Shown here piece after piece: positions 1-5,854 of a stretch of DNA of 10,124 bases. The translations under genes and the position numbers were made by a program. The notes under the pieces are model-generated. The model saw only the letters and a program-made list of their open reading frames with translations, was not told where the DNA came from and searched no databases. The number at the start of each line of letters is the position of its first letter. The stretch's first letter is position 1. Origin of the DNA: JBAWAP01 sp049589355 (GTDB lineage Bacteria; Chloroflexota; Anaerolineae; VGOG01). Where the stretch lies: positions 1 through 10,124 of the forward strand of contig JBAWAP010000398.1 of NCBI GenBank assembly GCA_049589355.1, read 5' to 3'.

Positions 1-1
1 A

Positions 2-505
2 ACAAGGGCTAAGGAGATCACCAGGGGCCTGCTGAGCCTCACGGAAGGCAAGGAGCCAACCCTACAGAAGACCCAGATCAACACCATAGTGCGAGACGCG
101 CTCTCGCGCACCCCGGGGCTGGACAAAGTGGCGGTGATCACCAAGCTAGGGGAGGATTTGCCTCCGCTGACGGCCGATCCCGATCAAATACAGCAAGTGT
201 TCATCAACTTGATCCTGAACGCAGTTCAGGCCATGCCCGATGGAGGGAAGCTAGAGATCGCCACCAGAGCGGAGGACGGGTTCATGGTTGCAGAATTCAA
301 GGACAACGGTTGTGGGATACCGGAGGAGAACCTGGAGAAGATCTTCGAGCCGTTGTTCAGCACCAAGGTCAGGGGGATTGGATTGGGGTTGGCGCTCAGC
401 AAGAAGATCATCGAGGCTCATGGTGGCAGCATCGAGGTGGAGAGCGAGATAGGGAAGGGAAGCACGTTTACGGTGAGGCTGCGCATGGGCATAGGAGAAG
501 AGTAG
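2..505 (+). CDS. Sensor histidine kinase, C-terminal part (5' end outside window)
   Basis: This reading frame is open from the window edge to a TAG at 503-505, leaving 167 residues. It starts inside the second helix of the dimerisation domain, so the sensor region and phosphorylated histidine are not visible. The rest is a complete HATPase_c domain. It has an N box (NLILNAVQAMP), a G1 box (DNGCGIP), an F box (FEPLFSTK) and a G2 box (GIGLGLAL), ending in the common IIEAHGGSIEVES strand. It would use ATP to phosphorylate its own histidine and pass the phosphate to a receiver. The next gene starts at the base after the stop codon and opens with a receiver domain, the obvious candidate partner (inference). 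The kinase core is only moderately like the two closely matched cores further on and is not part of the duplicated cassette. An internal GTG at 89 could be read as a start, but it would remove the end of the dimerisation helix and is unlikely. Confidence 0.93.
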   Translation, partial: TRAKEITRGLLSLTEGKEPTLQKTQINTIVRDALSRTPGLDKVAVITKLGEDLPPLTADPDQIQQVFINLILNAVQAMPDGGKLEIATRAEDGFMVAEFKDNGCGIPEENLEKIFEPLFSTKVRGIGLGLALSKKIIEAHGGSIEVESEIGKGSTFTVRLRMGIGEE

Positions 506-2050
506 ATGGAGGAAAAAGCCAGCATCCTGATCGTTGACGACGATAAAGGCATCTGTAGAAGCCTGACGCTCTTATTTGAAAAGAAGGGCTATGAGACGGA
601 GACGGCTGGGACAGGGCGCGAAACCCTAGAGAAGGTGCAGGGGAGATTCTTCAACCTGGCTCTCCTGGACATCAGGCTGCCCGACCTGGAAGGGATAGAG
701 CTACTGGCGCCTTTGAAGGAAATGCACCCTGACATGATGGTGATCATGATCACCGCCTATGGCTCTCTGGAAAGCGCGGTGCGCGCCCTGAACGAGGGGG
801 CATCGGGCTACATCATCAAGCCCTTGAACGTGGATGAGGTATTGGCGGCTGTCAGGGAGGCCCTTGAAAAGCAGCGCCTGGTATTTGAGAAACGGCAGGC
901 AGAGGAGGAGCTCAAAGAGCTCCTGAAGAAGATCGAGCGGGCAAAGCAGGAGTGGGAGTCCACGGCCGATTCCCTCCCCGAGCTTATTTGCCTGGTAGAC
1001 GATCGAGGGCGCATCATCCGGGCAAACCGGATTGTGGAGACCTGGAACCTGGGGCGGGTTGTGGACGTGAAGGGCCGGGGAGTCCATGAGCTTCTCCATC
1101 CCGGCTGCACGGGTGTTTTCTGCTATCTCAATTCCTTCTGGAAAGGAGCTTGGGAGAAAGCGATCCAGGGTCAGCCTGCCCAATGCGAGGCCTATGACGA
1201 GGTCTTGAAGCGTCACGTGCTGGTACAGGTGCAACCGTGGAAGGATTGGGGGAAGGGGACGGTACTGGGTTCCACCGTGGTTGTTGTGCGGGACATCACC
1301 GAGCGCAAGCGGATGGAGGAGGAATTGCAGAAGGCGTACAGCGATCTGCGGGACAGCCAGGCGAAGCTCATTCAGTCGGAGAAGCTGGCGGCCACAGGTC
1401 GTCTGGCAGCCAGCGTGGCCCACGAGATCAACAACCCCCTCCAAGGCATCAGCAACTACTTGTCCGTGATCTCCCAGCAGGTGGCCGAAGAAGGCCCCCT
1501 GCACGAGGACCTGGAGATGGTGAGGCTAGGCTTCGAGCGGATCTCGGAGATCGTCCGCAGGCTACGAGCCTTCTATCGCCCCGCAGAGGAGGAAATGGAG
1601 CCCACCGACATCAACGGGGTGGTGGAGCGGGTCCTGGCCCTGGTGGGCCACCAGCTCTCCCTGGGACAAGTTCAGGTGAAAAGGGAGCTGTCAGAGCAGG
1701 AACTGCCGGTCCTCGGATCGGCGGGTCAATTGGAACAGGTGCTGGTCAACCTGGTTGTGAACGCCCAGGAGGCCATGCCTCAAGGTGGGGAGTTGATGGT
1801 GAGGACAGTCCTGCATGAGGACATGGTTCAGCTTCAGATGTCGGACACGGGGCGGGGGATGGGTGAGGAGGAGATGAGCAGGCTCTTCGAGCCCTTCTAC
1901 AATGGGATGGAGAGCAAGGGATTGGGCCTGGGGCTGTGGATCTCGCACAACATCATTGAGGCCCATGGCGGCAGTATCGAAGTGGAAAGTGAGGTGGGTC
2001 AGGGGACCACCTTCACTGTCAGCCTGCCAGCATATCAAAGAGAAAGGTAG
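506..2050 (+). CDS. Hybrid protein: receiver-PAS-histidine kinase
   Basis: 514 residues, probably cytoplasmic, with no membrane segment. The N-terminal receiver (about 5-120) has the acidic cluster D11-D13, phospho-acceptor D55, T83 and K105. A helical linker leads to a PAS domain (about 148-266) ending in the usual DITERKR. A coiled coil follows, then HisKA with H306 in HEINNPL, and HATPase_c with N419, D447-x-G-x-G and G472-L-G-L-G. The architecture suits a kinase whose activity is tuned by phosphorylation of its own N-terminal receiver, perhaps by the upstream kinase (inference). Its likely target is the receiver of the next gene, 6 bp downstream. The ATG directly abuts the upstream TAG, and an AGGAG at 493-497 supports this start and translational coupling. 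The PAS domain has an unusual His/Cys cluster (H198, C201, C206). From codon 285 onward the gene matches the later membrane kinase at 203 of 230 residues (hand count). Confidence 0.95.
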   Translation: MEEKASILIVDDDKGICRSLTLLFEKKGYETETAGTGRETLEKVQGRFFNLALLDIRLPDLEGIELLAPLKEMHPDMMVIMITAYGSLESAVRALNEGASGYIIKPLNVDEVLAAVREALEKQRLVFEKRQAEEELKELLKKIERAKQEWESTADSLPELICLVDDRGRIIRANRIVETWNLGRVVDVKGRGVHELLHPGCTGVFCYLNSFWKGAWEKAIQGQPAQCEAYDEVLKRHVLVQVQPWKDWGKGTVLGSTVVVVRDITERKRMEEELQKAYSDLRDSQAKLIQSEKLAATGRLAASVAHEINNPLQGISNYLSVISQQVAEEGPLHEDLEMVRLGFERISEIVRRLRAFYRPAEEEMEPTDINGVVERVLALVGHQLSLGQVQVKRELSEQELPVLGSAGQLEQVLVNLVVNAQEAMPQGGELMVRTVLHEDMVQLQMSDTGRGMGEEEMSRLFEPFYNGMESKGLGLGLWISHNIIEAHGGSIEVESEVGQGTTFTVSLPAYQRER

Positions 2051-2467
2051 AACAAGATGAAAAGCCAAAGCAAAGTCCTCGTGGTAGATGATGACCAATT
2101 CGCCCTTCGGAGCATGGCCAGGGCGCTGGGGGGCGAGAGTTATGAGGTGGTGACAGCCGCCAGCGGCTCAGAGGCCATTGATCTATTGAAGCAGGACTCT
2201 TTTGATTTGGTCTTGACCGACCTGAAGATGCCGGGGGTAGACGGTATGGAGGTGCTGAGACAGGCCAGGGAGATCGCGCCCCAAGCGGTGGTGTTGATCC
2301 TGACTGGGTATGCCTCTCTGGAGTCAGCGATAGAGGCTTTGCGCGAGGGAGCATACGACTACCTGCTGAAGCCTTGCTCTGTCCATGAATTGAAGCTGAA
2401 AATTGCAAGGGGATTGGAGAGAGTCCGTCTGGCAGAGGAGCGCCAGCGGGCGGAGGAGGCGCTGCGA
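1358..2467 (+). repeat. Kinase-receiver cassette, copy 1 of a segmental duplication
   Basis: This 1110-bp block covers the last 230 codons of the hybrid kinase, the 6-bp gap and the first 137 codons of the REC-HD-GYP gene. It aligns without internal gaps to 8381-9610, except for one 120-bp insertion in the second copy. Offsets are 7023 before the insertion and 7143 after it. The proteins differ at 27 of 230 kinase positions and 18 of 137 receiver positions (hand counts). Similarity falls away on both sides inside coiled-coil linker sequence. Confidence 0.93.
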
Positions 2468-3196
2468 AAAGCTCACGACGAGTTGGAAATACGAGTTAAG
2501 GAACGAACTGCAGAGCTTGCAAAAGCCAACGAGGAATTGCGGGTTGAAATCGCCGAGCGCAAGCGGGCGGAGGAAGAACTTCGACAGAGTCACGTAAAAT
2601 TACGAAGGACCCTGGAGGGCACGGTCAATGCCCTGGTATCAGCAATCGAGATGGGTGATCCCTACACCGCCGGTCATCAACGGCGGGTCACCCAACTGGC
2701 CTGCGCCATCGCCAAGGAGATGGGCCTTCCTGAGGAGCAGATCGAGGGAATCCGCGTGGCCGGGCTGATTCATGATCTCGGCAAGATCAATGTACCTGCT
2801 CAAATTCTCAGCAAGCCCGGTCCGTTAACCGGACTCGAATATGGTCTGATCAAGATGCACCCGCAAGTCGGTCACGATGTATTGAAGGCGATAGAATTCC
2901 CCTGGCCGGTGGCTCAGATCGTGCTGCAACATCACGAAAGGGTGGATGGTTCTGGTTATCCTGAAGGTCTGTTGGGTGAGGAGATCATCCTGGAAGCAAG
3001 GATCTTGGGTGTAGCCGATGTTGTTGAGGCTATGGCCTCTGAACGACCTTACCGACCAGCTCGTAGTATAGATGAGGCCCTGGAGGAGATCTCACAGAAT
3101 CGGGGCGTCCTTTATGATCCTCAGGTGGTAGACGCCTGCCTGAAGCTTTTCACCGAGAAAGGATTCACGTTCGAGGAAGAGAGGAGAGAACAATGA
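2057..3196 (+). CDS. Response regulator with HD-GYP domain (probable cyclic-di-GMP phosphodiesterase)
   Basis: 379 residues. The receiver domain (1-122) has D11-D13, phospho-acceptor D55, T83 and K105. A long charged coiled coil (about 122-185) contains two RAEEAL/RAEEEL-type heptads. The HD-GYP domain (about 186-370) shows H207, the H239-D240 pair with K243, H268, H292-H293 in HHERVDGSGYP (GYP at 300-302), and VADVVEAM with D321. HD-GYP proteins hydrolyse cyclic-di-GMP, and the metal-binding residues that can be recognised are present, so an active enzyme is expected. Phosphorylation of D55, most likely by the kinase encoded immediately upstream, would control it (inference). The ATG is 6 bp after the upstream stop; the only visible ribosome site is a weak GAAAGG at 2042-2047, so translation may depend on coupling. 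The TGA overlaps the next gene's ATG. The first 137 codons match the receiver of the gene at 9200. Confidence 0.95.
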   Translation: MKSQSKVLVVDDDQFALRSMARALGGESYEVVTAASGSEAIDLLKQDSFDLVLTDLKMPGVDGMEVLRQAREIAPQAVVLILTGYASLESAIEALREGAYDYLLKPCSVHELKLKIARGLERVRLAEERQRAEEALRKAHDELEIRVKERTAELAKANEELRVEIAERKRAEEELRQSHVKLRRTLEGTVNALVSAIEMGDPYTAGHQRRVTQLACAIAKEMGLPEEQIEGIRVAGLIHDLGKINVPAQILSKPGPLTGLEYGLIKMHPQVGHDVLKAIEFPWPVAQIVLQHHERVDGSGYPEGLLGEEIILEARILGVADVVEAMASERPYRPARSIDEALEEISQNRGVLYDPQVVDACLKLFTEKGFTFEEERREQ

Positions 3197-3909
3197 CCGG
3201 TAATGATGTCGTCATTGAAGCCTTCACCGAGCTGGCCCCCCGCTACCAGGAGACAGTGAATCGGGAACTCCGCCAATTCTGGGGGCTAAATTATGAGGAG
3301 CTCGTTGATTGGCTAACTGAGGTGGCGTCCGTCAATGAGGGGGATATCATCCTCGACGTAGCTACCGGGACGGCGCTCATCCCCCTGAAGCTGGTGGACA
3401 AAGTAGGGGCCAGGGGCCGGGTTGTGGGACTGGACATCACGCTGGCCATGCTTAAGCATGGGCGAAAGAACGTTGAGGCGACAGGTTCGTCCTCACGCAT
3501 CAGCCTGGTTTGCGCCTCAGCTATGGCCATGCCTTTTGTCGGAGGCGTCTTCGATGCGGCCATCTGCGGGCTTGGCACGCACCACATGGATGTGTCCCAA
3601 ATGTTGTCTGAAATGAGACGAGTGCTGAAGACAGGGGGCAATCTTATCATGGCCGATGTGGGCGCGTCTCCTTTTTGGCGCTCACTCTGGGGAACGGCTT
3701 TGCTGAAAATCCTCCTACTCCGTTATGGACTGACTCGCAGGAGTGCCCGGGCTCAGGCCGAGGTGGAAGCCTTCCCGAACGTTCGTACGGCGGATGAATG
3801 GCGCACAATCCTCTCGGACTTCGGTTTTGCGAACATCGAGATAACTGAATCTCCGGCTCGCCATCGCTGGTATCCCTGTGCCTTGATGATGAGGGCGGCG
3901 GCGATCTAA
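3193..3909 (+). CDS. Class I SAM-dependent methyltransferase
   Basis: 238 residues. The Rossmann-type core shows motif I at 53-62 (ILDVATGTAL), an acidic residue at the end of strand 2 (D81 in VVGLDITLAML), and a post-core segment with the usual hydrophobic strand NLIMADV. Overall it resembles the UbiE/COQ5-like or Methyltransf_11 group, which moves a methyl group from S-adenosylmethionine to a small molecule. The acceptor cannot be told from sequence. The start overlaps the HD-GYP stop as ATGA, with GAGGAGAG at 3181-3188 in front, indicating translational coupling to the signalling genes. A role linked to the pathway is therefore possible but unproven. Base composition is intermediate between the GC-rich kinases and the AT-richer GH3 gene. 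The TAA stop sits in TAACTCAG, which resembles the outer end of the downstream palindromic element, so the insertion may have supplied this stop. Confidence 0.88.
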   Translation: MTGNDVVIEAFTELAPRYQETVNRELRQFWGLNYEELVDWLTEVASVNEGDIILDVATGTALIPLKLVDKVGARGRVVGLDITLAMLKHGRKNVEATGSSSRISLVCASAMAMPFVGGVFDAAICGLGTHHMDVSQMLSEMRRVLKTGGNLIMADVGASPFWRSLWGTALLKILLLRYGLTRRSARAQAEVEAFPNVRTADEWRTILSDFGFANIEITESPARHRWYPCALMMRAAAI

Positions 3910-3916
3910 CTCAGCC

Positions 3917-3996
3917 GTCATTGCGCGGAGCGGAGCGACGAAGCAATCTGCACCGTTGCTTACAGCGGGAGATTGCTTCGCTAGGCTCGCAATGAC
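3917..3996. repeat. Palindromic intergenic element, copy A
   Basis: The arms GTCATTGCG...GAAGCAATCT and AGATTGCTTCG...CGCAATGAC are imperfect inverted repeats able to form a long hairpin. The same arms occur at 5711-5796 and 9087-9166, so this is a dispersed repeat of the MITE-like kind. It fills most of the 115-bp gap between the methyltransferase and GH3 genes. TAACTCAG at 3907-3914 may be a shortened form of the outer end seen in copy C. The matching right outer end is not visible, so the full boundaries are uncertain. No transposase is present. Confidence 0.85.
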
Positions 3997-4010
3997 ATTA
4001 ATAAAAACAA

Positions 4011-4016
4011 AGGAGG
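4011..4016 (+). promoter_or_regulatory. Strong ribosome binding site for the GH3-family gene
   Basis: AGGAGG lies 8 bases before the ATG at 4025 and fixes that start. The frame is also open upstream to a TTG at 3956, but that codon lies inside the palindromic element and has no comparable site. Confidence 0.88.
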
Positions 4017-4024
4017 CAAAGAAA

Positions 4025-5629
4025 ATGGCAACAGCAGCACAATTACTGAGACAGGGACTAAGGGATGAGATCTGGAGGAAATACTGTGGCTTCCTCGATC
4101 TCAGCTTGGAGGAGTTCATGGAAAGCCAAGAGCGCTTGTTAATGGAGCAAATTGGCCTCCTCAGCAAGAGCGAACTGGGGCGGAAGCTTCTGGGGGACAA
4201 GGTCCCGACCAGCGTGAAGGAGTTTCGCGAAAGCGTTCCTCTAACCACCTATGGGGACTATCTTCCACATTTAGACGAAAAGCGAGAAGATGTTTTGCCA
4301 GAAAAGCCTGATTTTTGGATCCGTACTTCAGGCAGATCTGAAGCCGGCCTATTTAAGTGGGCGCCCTATCCAAAGAGAATGCTCCAGGCGGGGACAGAGC
4401 TTGCTTTTGCCAGCGTGATTTTTGCTACCTGCCATGGGAAAGGCGACTTTTCTCTTGAGGAAAACGACAGATTCCTTTACGGCATGGCACCGCCACCTTA
4501 TATCTCGGGGATGTTACCCTATGGCCTACTGTGGGAATTTCCTTTCAAGTTTCTTCCCTCGGTAGAGGAGGCAGAGAAGATGTCCTTTCAGGAGAGAATA
4601 GAGAAGGGGTTTGAACTGTCGTTTAGAGAAGGGTTAGATGTTTTTTTTGGGATAAGCAGCGTTTTAGTTAGGATTGGCGACCAATTTGGTCAAGCATCAG
4701 GCAAAGTGAGAATCTCTCCCATTTTGTTTCACCCCAAATCGCTTTTTAGATTAATGAGAGGACTACTCAGAAGCAAATTAGCTAAGCGGCCCATGATTCC
4801 CGCTGATTTATGGGATGTAAAGGGAGTAATCAGTGGGGGCACGGATACGGCGATCTACAGAGACAAGATCAAGTACTATTGGGGAAAAGAGCCTATAGAG
4901 ATGTACGGAGGGACGGAGATCAATTTCATTGCCACGCAGACCTGGGATTATGAGGGAATGACCTTTGTTCCCTATACTGGCTTCTTGGAGTTCATCCCAG
5001 AAGAGGAACATCTAAAATCCAAGCGCAATCCCAGTTATCAACCTCGCCCAGTTCTTTTGAACGAAGTTGAAGCGGGTGAGAAGTACGAGTTAGTGGTCAC
5101 TAACTTCAGAGGCGGTATTTACGTTAGATATAGAATCGGAGATATGATCAAAATAACTGCTCTGCGTAACGACAATCTTGATATAGACATTCCTCAAATG
5201 ATATTTTGGGCCAGAGCCGATGATATCATCGACTTGGCTGGCTTTAGTCGGCTGACCGAGACGATCATTTGGCAGGCGATAGAAGACTCAGGGATAGGTT
5301 GCAAAGAATGGACAGCGAGAAAAGAGGTCAGAGAGCAACAGCCTATGTTACATCTATACATTGAGTTACTGGAAGAGAGTCGTTGGAAGCTAGAAGAGGT
5401 TGAAAATGCTCTTCACAACAGCTTAAAAGATGTTGATCCTTCCTATAGAGAAATAGAGGAAATGCTAGGCTTAAAACCTCTTCATGTGACTCTTCTTCGG
5501 CCAGGCACATTCCAACGCTACATCGAGGATAGGGAGGCCGTTGGGACCGAGTTAGCCCATTTGAAACCAGCGCATATGAGACCATCAGATGAGGTCATTA
5601 ACAGATTGTTGGTCCTGGGTTCTACCTAA
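4025..5629 (+). CDS. GH3-family acyl-adenylating enzyme (acyl-acid amido synthetase-like)
   Basis: 534 residues, the usual size for the GH3 family (adenylate-forming enzymes that in plants join acyl acids to amino acids). Family marks are FRESVPLTTYGDYLPHL (67-83), a phosphate-loop segment TSGRSEAGLFKWAP (101-114), MYGGTE (293-298), and YELVVT (354-359) with RYRIGD (368-373). A C-terminal domain carries PGTFQRY. The first ATP motif departs from the usual SSGTTSG-like form, so activity or nucleotide handling may differ; this may simply mark a bacterial subfamily. The substrate is unknown. The start is set by AGGAGG at 4011-4016. Sampled lines are about 35-40% G+C, against about 60-68% in kinase-core DNA, which suggests a separate origin. 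The gene lies between palindromic copies A and B. No terminator with a U tract follows. Whether it is cotranscribed with the methyltransferase cannot be told. Confidence 0.88.
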   Translation: MATAAQLLRQGLRDEIWRKYCGFLDLSLEEFMESQERLLMEQIGLLSKSELGRKLLGDKVPTSVKEFRESVPLTTYGDYLPHLDEKREDVLPEKPDFWIRTSGRSEAGLFKWAPYPKRMLQAGTELAFASVIFATCHGKGDFSLEENDRFLYGMAPPPYISGMLPYGLLWEFPFKFLPSVEEAEKMSFQERIEKGFELSFREGLDVFFGISSVLVRIGDQFGQASGKVRISPILFHPKSLFRLMRGLLRSKLAKRPMIPADLWDVKGVISGGTDTAIYRDKIKYYWGKEPIEMYGGTEINFIATQTWDYEGMTFVPYTGFLEFIPEEEHLKSKRNPSYQPRPVLLNEVEAGEKYELVVTNFRGGIYVRYRIGDMIKITALRNDNLDIDIPQMIFWARADDIIDLAGFSRLTETIIWQAIEDSGIGCKEWTARKEVREQQPMLHLYIELLEESRWKLEEVENALHNSLKDVDPSYREIEEMLGLKPLHVTLLRPGTFQRYIEDREAVGTELAHLKPAHMRPSDEVINRLLVLGST

Positions 5630-5710
5630 CAAGGCGCGCATCGGCCTCCGGCCAGTTATAGTATTACCCTTCAACATTTGCGTGATTCGCGAGAATGTTG
5701 CGGGGGACAT
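5630..5710. other. Intergenic stretch with weak hairpins
   Basis: This is the part of the 225-bp gap before palindromic copy B. GGCC-TCC-GGCC (5643-5653) can form a small stem. CAACATT (5672-5678) pairs with AATGTTG (5694-5700), with an inner GCG/CGC pairing. Neither is followed by a T run, so neither is a convincing intrinsic terminator. No gene or firm promoter is visible. Confidence 0.4.
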
Positions 5711-5796
5711 GTTATTGCGAGCGACCGTAGGGAGCGAAGCAATCCCTTCCGTGGCAAGCTGGAGATTGCTTCGTCGCTCCGCTTCCTCGCAATGAC
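5711..5796. repeat. Palindromic intergenic element, copy B
   Basis: The left arm is GTTATTGCGAGC...GCGAAGCAATC and the right arm is GATTGCTTCG...CCTCGCAATGAC. The arms match those of copies A and C, with one change at the left tip (GTTATT for GTCATT). The TAAC-type outer ends seen at copy C are absent. The element sits between the GH3 gene and the membrane kinase. Transcribed, it would form a long hairpin about 40 bases upstream of the kinase ribosome site. Confidence 0.85.
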
Positions 5797-5837
5797 ACAC
5801 GGGAGTTTGGTTGCGGCTGCGCCGCGCTATGAATAGT

Positions 5838-5845
5838 GAGGAGGG
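5838..5845 (+). promoter_or_regulatory. Ribosome binding site for the membrane kinase
   Basis: GAGGAGGG ends 9 bases before the ATG at 5855. It supports that start and an N-terminus that begins directly with the first membrane segment. Confidence 0.85.
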
Positions 5846-5854
5846 TAAGAGAGC

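Noticed and set aside
701..1504. Long open frame on the - strand within the hybrid kinase gene
   Set aside because: It is antisense to a clear kinase gene, has no recognisable domain, and is explained by the GC-rich codon pattern of the + strand gene.
3446..3461. Perfect 16-bp palindrome CCATGCTTAAGCATGG
   Set aside because: It lies within methyltransferase codons for the conserved post-D81 helix. One such palindrome in 10 kb is not surprising by chance.
3956..4024. Upstream extension of the GH3-family gene to a TTG at 3956
   Set aside because: It lies inside the palindromic element and has no ribosome site, whereas ATG 4025 has AGGAGG at ideal spacing and begins the family-like sequence.
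3715..4248. - strand open frame of 177 codons spanning copy A
   Set aside because: It overlaps two well-supported + strand genes and reads through the repeat.
4641..4648. Run of eight T in the GH3-family gene as a frameshift or terminator
   Set aside because: It encodes Val-Phe-Phe in frame, the protein continues normally, and no hairpin precedes it.
5657..5662. TATAGT as a possible -10 promoter box before the membrane kinase
   Set aside because: There is no credible -35 box at the right distance, and the start codon is almost 200 bases away.
5585..5800. Short open frames on both strands across palindromic copy B
   Set aside because: They are translations of the repeat (for example MCHCEEAERRSN) with no conserved protein signal.
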